A DNA stretch of 64,000 bases from Metopolophium dirhodum. Lineage: Eukaryota; Arthropoda; Insecta; Hemiptera; Aphididae. The DNA lies in contig NC_083565.1 of NCBI RefSeq assembly GCF_019925205.1, forward strand, positions 19,620,241-19,684,240. The letters are read 5' to 3'. Shown in pieces: positions 51,311-61,314 of the stretch (its first letter is position 1; the number at the start of each line of letters is the position of its first letter). The translations under genes were made by a program, and so were the position numbers. Under the pieces are notes generated by a model. It had not been told where the DNA came from and did not search any database. It saw only the letters and a list, made by a program, of their open reading frames with translations.

Positions 51311-53451
51311 ATGTTGTATAGACTAGAAAACTTTAAGGTACGGTACATGCGGGTACAGACAATGCTAGCAGCGTGGTGCACCGAAGAAAACGTAAGTATA
51401 ATTTGATATTATATAGAAAGGCGCTGCTGCAAGCCTCCCGTGCGTGTGTCACGAATTAACTATGAATAATTATTGACTTTAATGTTTTTTTTATTGCAGG
51501 GCGACAATCTCACAGCAGGTGTTATAAGAGTGACGTCAATGCTGTTCGTCACCGTGGTGGGCACTGTGTCTATGAGTATCTTGGCGTTGCTGCTCTGCCT
51601 GTTGTACGCAGGACTCGCGATGACTGCGTTCATCGCCAACATTGTTAAGAGTCCTGCAGTGCAACGGGCATGGAGAAGACGTGTGCCAGGGGCCGCCTTT
51701 TTGGCAGACAAGGAAATAGCGTCGCGTTGCATGTCCATCGGGATGGATACCGCAAGACTGGCGACTGCGACGCTGGCCTTTGTCATTTTGCTCATCGCTG
51801 ACTCTATCGGCACCGTTATGTTTGTGGCAATGGAGTTGATCGGACCCTCCAGCCGACCCGAAGAGCAGACGCCGCTTAAGTCTACCGCTGGAGGTCCGAT
51901 CGTCATAGACACCACGTTTGCGGACGTCGCGGTCGCTCTGATACCGGGCAGTTCCGTCTGCACAGAAAACGATACACACGTTGGCACGGCGTCAGCAGCG
52001 CGGGTCGATACCACGTACGTGCATTTACTTATAGGTATAATCAGAAATTGAATAATGTATTTTTATATTGCCCACAGACCAATAACTTATAAATATTGGA
52101 AGAAGAGACATGCGTTGTTTTCTAAGTTCGACCAAGGCATTTTGTTGGACGAGGGTATGTAAAAAAAACCTTTATGTATTATATACGTATCATACCATGT
52201 TAAAAATAAAAATGATATATATTATAATCGTATGTTTGGTTTTATAGAGAGCTTTTACTCGGTCTGTCCCGAGTCACTTAGCTTGTATATGGCGGAAAAG
52301 TGTGGCCGAGTAAAAGTGGCTGTGGACCCGTTTTGCGGCGCCGGCGGAAACGTAATTCAGCTTGCCCGACTGTTCGACAAAGGTACTGTAATATTTTTTG
52401 CATTAAAAATAAATGAAACCGTTTTCGTGGAAATAAAATGTGAACATATTATTTCTACTTAATTGGTAATTACCGAAATGTAATAATTGTCTATAATGTA
52501 CCTACTTATATATTATAATAATATATTAAGTAGGTACCTATTATCTGCGGATTCTAATAATTGTAATATTTTCTGTTTGCAATAGTCATTGCAATAGATA
52601 TTGACGCCGACAAAATAGTAATGGCCAAGGAAAATGCCGCTATTTATGGCGTACTGGATAAGATCGAATTCGTTGTCGGAGACTTCTTCAAATTGGCTAA
52701 TCAGATAAAGGGTGATGTTATAGTCACATCGCCGCCATGGGGAGGTCCAGAATACAACAAACTGGATGTTATCGGGCCGTTAGATTTGTGCATGGATAAG
52801 ATTCTGGAAGTAGGGAAAACGATTGCCCCAAAAATACTGTTACACCTTCCCAAAAACCTTGATAAAAATGAGGTTTGTACATCATTTAGCTTAAATATAA
52901 TTATATTATTATTTATGTGGAACTATAATTTATATTTTAAATATCTATAGTGTTGGAAAATGTGCATCGGAGTTGGGGCCAGCCTTAGAAAAATTGAAAA
53001 TGTTTTTATAGACAGATACCTCAACTCAACGTTGCTGTATGTCCGGTCCAATAATGTGAGTTATAAGTCATTGTGTATTTAATACAATAAAAGCATAGTA
53101 AAAAAATAATTAATGGACTATATTATTAATATAGTACCTACTAAATGAATTTAATATACCTAACCGTATATACATATACATAACAATATTATAATAATGT
53201 ATTATTTATGTTTGAATTCATTAGAACAATTCCGTACCAGACGTCGCTCCCAAACCGGTCGACATCCACTTGTATAACTGTAAGTTGAAAACGTCTATAT
53301 TTAAAAACTGTTATACCTAGTATAATATTTATCTAATAAATTAATTTTCTTTATAGCATTCCGCAAGAATGAGCGGTATTGTTTAAAAACGTACCAGAGT
53401 TATCTTGTGGATGTTGATACGTTGGTGAGCAGCCGTCGTGCATCGGTATGA
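51311..53451 (+). CDS. TGS1-like RNA cap guanosine-N2 methyltransferase with N-terminal membrane segments
   Basis: Eight exons (51311-51391, 51500-52014, 52078-52154, 52248-52382, 52586-52872, 52951-53055, 53225-53279, 53357-53451) join in frame with GT/AG at every junction and give 449 residues. Residues 203-400 match trimethylguanosine synthase, which methylates the 7-methylguanosine cap of snRNAs and snoRNAs at N2 using SAM: KYW..RH.LFSKFDQGILLDE (204-224), the SAM-binding DPFCGAGGN (251-259), IDID (273-276), GDFF (301-304) and the catalytic SPPWGGP (318-324). All key residues are present, so it looks active. Residues 28-199, almost all of exon 2, are unlike TGS1: hydrophobic stretches 38-76 and about 115-138 flank a basic loop (RRR at 86-88). 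Exon 2 is much more GC-rich than its surroundings and is open in several frames, but only this one meets both splice sites in phase. The last 50 residues diverge from known TGS1. The N-terminal half could belong to a separate gene if the exon 2-3 junction is not used. Confidence 0.8.
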
Positions 53452-53470
53452 TGTGCATACGGAAAAATTA

Positions 53471-54013
53471 TTATTGGACCAGCCATAATATTACGTTGAG
53501 AAGCTATCTGTCTATCAACGCATTTTCAGTTTTGTAGGCCGATTCCGTTGCCATTTTCTAATCATTCTTTATTTTTGTTAAGGTTGAGGTGTAACAGAAT
53601 TTTAGGGGCTATTGTAATTCCCACTTCCTGGAACTTTATCATACATACAGCTGACAGCCCGATGACCTACATTTTTGTGTTTTTGGTCCACCCCATGATG
53701 GCGAAGTAACGAAACGTCACCGTTTATCTTATTTGCCAGTTTGAAAGAGTCTCCAACAATTTCGTCGGATAGGTACGCCATAAATCGTGACATTTTGCTT
53801 GGCCATAACTATCTTTTCGGCGTCAATATCTACAAAAATTGCATCCCCATTGTTAGGTAACTAATAATATAGATACTTAATATTTATTATAATATAATAT
53901 AATTACGATTAAGTTGAAATAATATTTTCAAATAATATTACAGTCGGCAGTCGAACAGTCAGCTGTAAGAAGTTTCCGCTGCGCCACAAAACGGGTCGAC
54001 GCCGGTCGCTGAA
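53471..54013 (-). pseudogene. Inverted, decayed copy of TGS1-like exons 4-6
   Basis: On the minus strand this region repeats the upstream gene: VDPFCGA near 53995, DIDAEKIVMAKQN around 53800-53830, then IVGDSFKLANKINGDV (about 53720-53770) where the gene has VVGDFFKLANQIKGDV, then a frame change through the SPPWGGP region (GGGTGGACC remains in the DNA), and finally an exon 6-like segment near 53475-53575 with an in-frame stop (ATAGACAGATAG against ATAGACAGATAC). A shorter intron-like spacer sits at the intron 4 position, so this was a DNA-level duplication rather than a retrocopy, while intron 5 is almost wholly deleted. It is tail-to-tail with the live gene, starting about 20 bp after its stop codon. 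It cannot encode an enzyme, but an antisense role is possible. Confidence 0.85.
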
Positions 54014-54060
54014 CATGGTCCACCCAACGCCTGTCACAAGTCCTCAAGTCCCACCCACCA

Positions 54061-54155
54061 TCATCTATCATCTATCATCTATCATTTATCATTTATCATC
54101 TATCATATACCATCTATCATCTATCATCTATCATCTATCATCTATCATCTATCAT
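54061..54155 (+). repeat. Heptamer microsatellite (TCATCTA)n
   Basis: About 13 tandem copies of TCATCTA with a few variants (TCATTTA, TCATATA). It creates a spurious SSIIYHL-repeat reading frame. Confidence 0.9.
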
Positions 54156-54258
54156 TGCAATATTATAATTATTTACCTAAATGCATGTATACCTTGATAA
54201 TATTACCTACTTAATATAATAAATTTACAATTTATTGTTACCCATCTAACACTGTATT

Positions 54259-54264
54259 AATAAA
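54259..54264 (+). terminator. Candidate poly(A) signal for the TGS1-like transcript
   Basis: AATAAA is followed within 20 bases by a GT-rich stretch (GTATTTGTTGTT). Another AATAAA lies at 54218-54223. I see no AATAAA between the stop codon at 53451 and 54217, so on simple signals the 3' end would fall beyond the inverted pseudogene, placing it in the 3' untranslated region. Confidence 0.4.
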
Positions 54265-54585
54265 AGTATTTGTTGTTAAAATAAAATTGAGTTCTACATT
54301 ATTTGTACTTAATAATTATTCGGGTACAAAGGAAACATATTTTAATCATACAAAATTAGATAAACTAAAAGACAAAAATAATAAGTCAATACGCCGTGTT
54401 AAAAATAGTTTTTAATTAGTAGGTAGGTACTTCAACAAAATAAAATGAAATTCATAATATTTCATTGTTAGGTCACAGACCTTTTTTACTGTTATAGACC
54501 AGCCCGTCCTTTGCCAAAAAAGTACATTAATTGCTGATATATTGGTGCTGCACTTTTAGTATAAATATTATATATTATAATATAG

Positions 54586-54870
54586 TAGCTGATCCCGTGC
54601 ACTTCGTTGCCCGTTTAATGTATCAACTCAATATGACTCAAATTTTGTTCAATTCGTTATTTAATATTCGGTGTATGGTGTCTGTAGTCTGTTATTATCG
54701 TTTATGAAGTTAACCCCACCGACTCGTCCGATTGACTCAAAACCAGTGTTAATATTTTGCAAATTAATTGAAAATAATTGCAATTTGGATTTAGATAAAA
54801 TTTACATTGTTTTAACTTAATTGTCTTAATTTAATGTAATTAAAACGATAATTTAATGTAGTTAAATTAA
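54586..54870. mobile_element. Non-LTR (RTE-like) tail fragment
   Basis: It begins TAGCTGATCCCGTGCACTTCG, the same string that opens the element at 56544. CTAGCTGA.CCGTGCACTTCGTTGCCCG is a familiar terminal string of insect RTE-type LINEs and their derivatives. The rest is AT-rich and degraded, and the end is unclear. Confidence 0.4.
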
Positions 54871-54874
54871 AGAA

Positions 54875-55385
54875 ATTATTCAATAAAAGTACGAAAATTA
54901 TTTACTTCATATTATGCACGTATACAATCAGTTTATTAATTGAATTTGCTTCTAAGTTTATGTATAACATAATTGAAACAGATAATTGTTCTCTGCTGTA
55001 TAACGGAACTCAATGTATCATTAAATTGTCCGTTATATAGGCAAGTGTTTAGAGTCCGTTTATAATGTTTTAGAGTTTAGAGTTATACGATTACATAATA
55101 CCTACATTGCAATGAAAATGTATTAAACTGTATTATAAAAATATTTAATTATTCAAAAAAATAGAATAGATATAAGGTGGGTACTAAATATGTATACAAA
55201 TTAAAAGACTAATGCTTTAGCCATTATAGGTAGGTTTCTATAATTGCATGGTTCGTAAATAGGTAGGTACCTACTATATCTTTTAACGAAGATTTTGTGA
55301 CATTCTATATTTAAAATCCTTGAAAACCATTTTACATAATAGAACATTAAGTTGAAAGACTCGTTTACCTATGATACTTTAAATT
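54875..55385. other. AT-rich DNA, possibly the decayed 5' part of the hAT element
   Basis: No recognisable protein or inverted-repeat end. The 5' end of the hAT element downstream should lie here or further left but was not identified. Confidence 0.4.
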
Positions 55386-55386
55386 A

Positions 55387-56269
55387 ATACAAGTAAAAAT
55401 TGTAAACTTCATCAAAACTAGGCCTTAAAAATCTCGCTACTTTAAAATTCTATGTCAGGATATGGGGAGCCTTCACGAAAATGTATTGCTTCACACTGAA
55501 GTACGATGGCTGTCACTGGGAAACGTTTTGTCCGGTGTGTTTTAACTCCGCGAAGAATTGCATATTATTTACCGAACACAAATCGCATTTTTCTTCAGTA
55601 ATTAATGAATTTAATTGGCTTTTAAAGTTGGCTTATTTAAGTGATATTTTTGAAAAACTCAACATCTGGAATTTGTCCATGCAGGGCAGTATTTCTGATA
55701 TTTTTCATGTAGAAAAAAAAACCAATACAATGATTAAAAAAATCACTCTCTGGGAAAAAGAAATACAAAAAAATAACTGTGAGCCGTTTGAAAGATTAAA
55801 CATATTTTTGCAAGATAATAAGAAAAATGTATCTAATTTTACTGAACTCAAGACTCAAATGGTCCAACACTTGAATGCACTGAAGATCCGAATAAGAGAG
55901 TATTTTCTGCCTTTAGAGAAATAATATTACTGGATACGTGATCCCTTTGATGTTGATGCTACAGACACTAACCTGACTACTTTTGAAAAGGAGCAGCTCA
56001 TTGAAGTCTCGTGTGATCCCTCGATGAAAAACAAATTCTTAAATTCTGGTACTACATTGTGAGATTTTTGGATCTGTGTTGGAAAGGAACAAAACGAACT
56101 GTCTAGCACTGCTGTCAAATTTCTTGTTGGATTTTCCACCACTTATTTATGTGAAAGAGGTTTTTCAAGCTTAACTTATGTTAAATGTAAATATAGAAAT
56201 AAATTAAATGTTGAAGATGATTTAAGATTGTATTTAACTAAATTAAAACCCAATATTGATAATCTGTGA
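55387..56269 (+). pseudogene. ZBED/SCAND3-like hAT transposase, broken
   Basis: This is the C-terminal part of a hAT transposase. In order: VKIVNFIKTRP, a stop, KSRYFKILCQDMGS, TEVRWLSLGNVLSGVF (conserved RWLS motif, about 55498), a stop and a frame change near 55560, then FTEHKSHF and LLKLAYLSDIFEKLN (about 55620-55660), a stop at 55922, YWIRDPFD, a further stop near 56060, and the hAT dimerisation region with TTYLCERGFSSL (about 56135-56175), ending at the true terminator 56267-56269. This layout is that of the hAT transposases behind vertebrate ZBED5 and SCAND3. The BED zinc finger and the first catalytic residues are missing. At least four stops and one frameshift mean it is dead. Confidence 0.85.
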
Positions 56270-56409
56270 CAACAGAAGCAAACTCACCCATCTCACTAAT
56301 TTCTTTGAAAATAAACGCTTATAGTTTTTAAAATTTTTTGTATATTAGTATTTAATAACTTAATCTTAATGATATAATAATTTATGTAAGTCTTTAAATT
56401 TTTTTATAT

Positions 56410-56497
56410 ATATTTTAGTTTAGTAACTAAGAAGGGGTACCCAAAAAAATTTATTGGTAAAAAGGGGTACAATGTTTATAAAAGTTTGAGAATCCCT
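56410..56497 (+). mobile_element. Right end of the hAT element
   Basis: GGGGTACCC... and GGGGTACAATG lead to AAAGTTTGAGAATCCCTC at about 56480-56497. Reverse-complemented this is GAGGGATTCTCAAACTTT, close to the CAG.G.TTCTCAAACTTT terminus with internal GTACCCC that I know from ZBED-type hAT elements. The last base differs from the expected CAG/CTG. It fits the transposase remnant just upstream. Confidence 0.6.
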
Positions 56498-56542
56498 CAT
56501 CTAGATAATATGGTAGATAAACTAATTTTTATTATATTTAAA

Positions 56543-56824
56543 CTAGCTGATTCCGTGCACTTCGTTTTCCTTAAAAAAAGACAACACTTTTAAAAATCGT
56601 GACTCCTTTTGGATATAACTCGCAACAGTAAGTGCAATTCAGTCACCCTGATTAGAGCACCTCTCCGGGTTGGACCTTGGGGTATGAAAAATAGTTTACT
56701 TCACTTTCTCAAACCTACCGAATATACACACGAAATTTCATAAATATCGGTCAAGCCGTTTCGGAGGAGTTTGGCTACATTCATTTTCCATATTGTGACA
56801 CGAGATTTTTATATATTAGATAAC
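56543..56824 (+). mobile_element. Non-LTR (RTE-like) fragment
   Basis: It starts CTAGCTGATTCCGTGCACTTCG and ends CACGAGATTTTTATATATTAGA. Between them lies 'AAATATCGGTCAAGCCGTTTCGG' followed by GGAGTTTGGCTACA. A (C/G)GGTC.AGCCGTTT box near the 3' end, followed by an A/T-rich ATATTAGAT terminus, is typical of RTE-type LINE tails. No reverse transcriptase sequence is present. Confidence 0.5.
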
Positions 56825-57084
56825 AAATTTACTTCTTTACCTATACATGAATATAAAGTAACTAATAGTTAATGAGTACATAATAATATAGCGTAATATT
56901 GTAATATTATGTACTAATTGTATAGTGTTCTGGTAGAACAATTTTAGTACAAAAAATTAATATTATTGAAGAAGAATAGAAATTGCTAATATAAAATATT
57001 ATTCTGTGTAAATCTCATGCATCTGCATTAAAAAAAATGTGTACCCAGGGCAGCAAAATCCTAAATATCCTAAATCGCCACTGG

Positions 57085-57495
57085 ACGTAACAAGAAGGCC
57101 TGACAAAAAAAAATATTCTACTTAATAAAACATACCTACCTATTACAAAAATTGTTAAAATTATACGATCAGTAAATAATTTAAGAAATATACTAATGTT
57201 TCATGACAGCAAATTCCCAAAAATAATATTTTTAAAAAAGTTATTATGTTCCAAATGAATTTAATCAAAAAAATATTGATATTTTAAAAAAATCTAAAAA
57301 ATAAACAGATTGACTTAGATAAATGCTTTTACCATCAAAACTGTTCTTATAATCAGTTTCACAAATTGACTATTTTGAATTTATCCAAAAAAAATTAAAT
57401 CAAATTTAAATTTTTTATTTTTGGTATTAAAAAAAAAAAATTAAATATTGATTAGAACAAAAATTATTTCATTTGTCTGGTCTTCCTGTTACTCC
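57085..57495. mobile_element. MITE with GTAACARGAAG inverted repeats
   Basis: The left end reads GTAACAAGAAGGCCTGACAAA and the right end, reverse-complemented, reads GTAACAGGAAGACCAGACAAA, 18 of 21 matching. The left copy begins at about 57091 and the right copy ends at about 57492. The outermost bases (CTGGAC against CCAGGGA) are uncertain and no target duplication is clear. A related one-ended copy in the opposite sense lies at 42449-42735. No coding capacity. Confidence 0.65.
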
Positions 57496-57499
57496 CTGG

Positions 57500-60400
57500 A
57501 TAATATGAGGTTAGGTATTTATAATATTTTAAGAGATATCAAAAAAAATATAAAATATTGAGGTGGGCTATTATTCTTAAGGGGATCGCATCAAATGTAT
57601 TTAACGTACATTTTAGACCAATGTGATAAATTACACATACTTCCGAATGTCCAATTATAATTTTTAATATAATATGTATGAATTCTTTGGAAAAATAACT
57701 AGGCTTCCTAGGAAGTCGATTTTCAACTTTAAATTTTAAAGGACCATAAAATTTGGATATTTTTTTCAAAAAATCTCATGAAATAATTGCATTACATTTG
57801 TATTTATTTTGGGCTTGTTGGGTTTTATATTAAAAAAGTGGTTTCTACCAAGCATAGTCTAGGAGCTTGCAAATTCAACCCTTTTTTCGAAATTATAATC
57901 AAACTTCAGGAAGTATGTTTCATTTACTACTGCTTTTGGTAGTTTCTATAGGTGATCCATAGAAGAATATATTTCGTTTTTCTCGATTTATTGACATGTG
58001 CGTGTGTGTGTGAGAGTGGCTCATGGCGGATTCCGAACGTATTTACGCACACTAATTATCATTTACTTCGCACACAACCACACTGCGTAACGAGTATAAG
58101 ACATCGAATTGCCTATACGCGATCCCTCATTAAATCACCGCCTTCAATCCCCTTAATAGATTTGACTACCTGTAATAGTTAAAAAAATATTAAAATATAA
58201 CGATTATAATTAGGTGACTTCAAAACATATTATTATTACCGCGTGTAAATAATATTACAGTCGAGCGTCCTCCGTAATATATTTGACAACTGAGTAGTTA
58301 ATTTCTTAATGTTGGAATGCAATATTACTGAAGTTTCATTGTTTGTCAATACACTATACACCTAGGAAATAAAAAAAATTATTAATTTCTTAATGATATA
58401 TTTTAATATAATAGTGCAAGGGATTTTTGTGTACGTATTTTTACAGTTTGGCATTTTAGCTAAATAAATAGGGCAATGAGTGAACAACGAAAATACTTAT
58501 TCTACATAATTTAATTGATATTTACGTTTGTTGTTATATGTACTCACGTCTCACATATGTGTACCTATGTGATCTGAATCCCATTCTTGCCTGTTACAAG
58601 TTTTCTAACAGTTTTTTTAAAATATTTTCTCTGAAAACTATAAATCGTTATTTAAATTTTACCGTTGTATATTATTAGAGGTATGTGCTAAATGTTAATA
58701 ACGATTTATTTTTAAGATAATAGTCTTGTCTAATCTCTTTTAAAATATTTGTATTTGATATAACTACCATAATATTGTGTTTACATGGTCAAAACATTAA
58801 AAGTTATGTTACATATCGTGTTTTATCAAGCATAATGTATATACTATATAATATATATACATTAACATGTAAGACAATTTAGCATTAATTCTTAGTTTAC
58901 GTCATAATGATTCATGCCTAATGCAGCGTAATATACTTATACCTACCGACTATCACTTATATAAGTTATAATGTTACTTAAATCAATTTTCAAACTCAAA
59001 AATATTAATTTTTATCATGTTATTTGTAGTCTTACAATTACATAAAAGATAATACATTTAAAAATCCGAAAAACAAGGATATCAATTTTAAATGATAGTG
59101 GACCGCGAGTATATTGATTATATGCTGTCATGCTGGTCAATATAATATTATAATATAATATCAGTATTGCAGAATCGCGCGTGATCTAATAAACCTAAAG
59201 TAATCAGTTTATTATAATGTCCTGGTATACTGTATATGATCAAGAATTAAATGGTATTTAATCAGTGTATATTAGAAATATGCATAATATTATGATAAAT
59301 ATAGCGGTGACCTATTCTACCTATTTCATAGGTAGAATGCTAAAAATTGAGCCCACTTAATGGTTTAATATGTATCCAATAATCTATATCATAGTTCCTA
59401 ATAATGTAAGTTGTGAAGGTACTTAATTTTACTCTCAACTAGAATTGATATTTTCAATACATTTTTGTTAAGCTTGCGACGAGTTAAGGATTTAATTTTT
59501 TAACGTTGCATTGCAAAACGACAAAAACATAAATGGCGACATTTTCCATCAGTGTTGGTAAACTATGTTTTTATCCTCAAACACCATCTGTCACCCGTAT
59601 CAACTACGATACATCGTTGCGGTCTTGTAAAGCGTATTTCAGTTGTATACGATTATAATATTTTGTGTTTTTTACAGATGGTAAAATTTCAGTTACACCA
59701 TACTTTTAGTTGTCGCCAAATATACGGTCAATATACTCTTTTTGAAACAGGAAAAGTAAACGAGATGAGTATACGTATACTTTAGAAGATCTAGTCGTCA
59801 AGGGAATATAACACAATAACTATTGTACATAGTTGATAATGGTTTAACCTTTAATCAATTTAGTACCTATTGATTAACCTTTAATCTATTTAGTATTGAG
59901 AAATATACCAGAGTACTAGACACATCGCACATGGAACGATATACATACTGTGAAATGGTTAAAAACAATTTTTTTTAATGGGTATTTAGACGTGGCTAAA
60001 TCAAAGAAGACGGGTTAGTCACAGTTCTTAAAAAATTGTTCGTCGTAGTTAATGATATCACAATATTTTAATCATTAAAATGCGTTAAGAAAATATTATG
60101 AAATACGGATACTGGAAAAATGAAATCACGCCAGCAATGTACTTAAATAGCCTACCCAATACGCCGTGTAAAAAAGGTACAATTTATTATAAGTGGTACT
60201 TATCAACATATATTGTTATATTATTTTTTGTTTATTAAGCTATTATATGAATTATTATTTCTAATTTGTTTTTTATCTTCTTAAGGGGGGCAGGTAGCAT
60301 ACGAGCTTTGCATATTGTCATCGTCTTTTGACATGATTTATTCATAAATGAGTCCTTACTTAGTCCCTTAAGTGGATTTGGTGATTTATTAGCTCCACGT

Positions 60401-61185
60401 ATTCTGATAAATCTGATTTCGTAAATTGACCAAACAACAGTATGGTGCAACTAGCCCAACATGTTTTGTGAAGGGAAATTGAAGGCACTCCATACATTTT
60501 CCTTAAAAGTAACTCTTTGCTTCCATCCCCATGCATTTCCTATTTTTATTATATAAAATATTTATTTTTACTCCAATATAATTTTTATTTTATTATTACT
60601 ACCTAATTAAAGTGCTCACGTCTTGTTTATTTATTGATCAAGTTTTTAAAAAGGTACATAATATAATTTTAAATTTGAGTGAATATATGGTCTGTAATTA
60701 GGGTTATCCATGTCCCATGATAGTCAAATATAAAATATGACAACAAGTCAACAAACCATAAATACACTTTACATAACATTAAACATACCAAATGTTAGAT
60801 TTTGATTTATTATCATTTCAAGATATCACAAATTAATTACAATAATACAATAATAAAAATATTAGACAAGAGTTCGTATTTTATAATGTAAAAAGTATGT
60901 ATCCTATAGTTAACATGGTGGTAATTCACATCACAATACATTTCAAATAATAAAAAGAAAAAAATACAATGAAATTAAGATAAACTTAACAAAAACAAAA
61001 CAAAGAAAACAAAGAAAAAAAATATTATGAATTTATGACTATTTTACTACAATGGTATTTAATATAGTGGTTCTCCCCACCTTGGGAGATTTCTAGCTAT
61101 GCCACTGTATAATTTATATCAAGTATAAAAAAAATGTTATCAACATTTTTATAGATTTTTAGATTTTATATATTTCTAGATAAAT
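57500..61185. other. AT-rich DNA without recognisable gene
   Basis: The frames at 57539-57769, 57952-58182, 59552-59785 and 60235-60450 show no recognisable domain. At 59829-59890 a GTTTAACCTTTAATC.ATTTAGTA unit is directly repeated. A TG-repeat lies near 57999-58011. Confidence 0.45.
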
Positions 61186-61189
61186 TACA

Positions 61190-61310
61190 TTTAACTATTA
61201 TCTTTATTTATACATATACTTTAGGCATTTCTATTTATTGTTTTTATCTAAATAAATTCCTACCAATAATCTATAATCTTTATCTAGATAATATTGTATT
61301 CCCAACACTC
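61190..61310 (+). mobile_element. Right-end fragment of the TATCTAGATAA hAT MITE family
   Basis: TTTCTAGATAAATTACATTTAACTATTATC, TTTTTATCTAAATAAATTCC and TTTATCTAGATAATATTG run up to TTCCCAACACTC (61299-61310), matching the right part of the element at 45424-45980, which ends TTCCCAACACTG. A left end with the CAGT..GGGAA form was not found, so this is probably truncated. Confidence 0.55.
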
Positions 61311-61314
61311 CCAT

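Noticed and set aside
51460..52014. Minus-strand frame of 184 codons opposite exon 2
   Set aside because: It mirrors the codon bias of the plus-strand exon, runs into the intron, has no splice support and resembles no protein. The plus-strand frame joins both neighbouring exons in phase.
53602..53793. Minus-strand 63-codon frame as an independent gene
   Set aside because: It is the middle of the inverted TGS1-like pseudogene, with the frame shifted across the catalytic motif.
54015..54197. Frame of repeating SSIIYHL units
   Set aside because: Translation of the TCATCTA heptamer microsatellite.
55927..56142. Minus-strand 71-codon frame inside the hAT remnant
   Set aside because: Antisense shadow of the broken hAT transposase, which is clearly readable on the plus strand.
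59532..59710. Two-exon mini-gene (MATFSISV joined to a segment after TTTTTTACAG)
   Set aside because: The splice would give only 18 residues before a stop and no known motif; likely coincidence.
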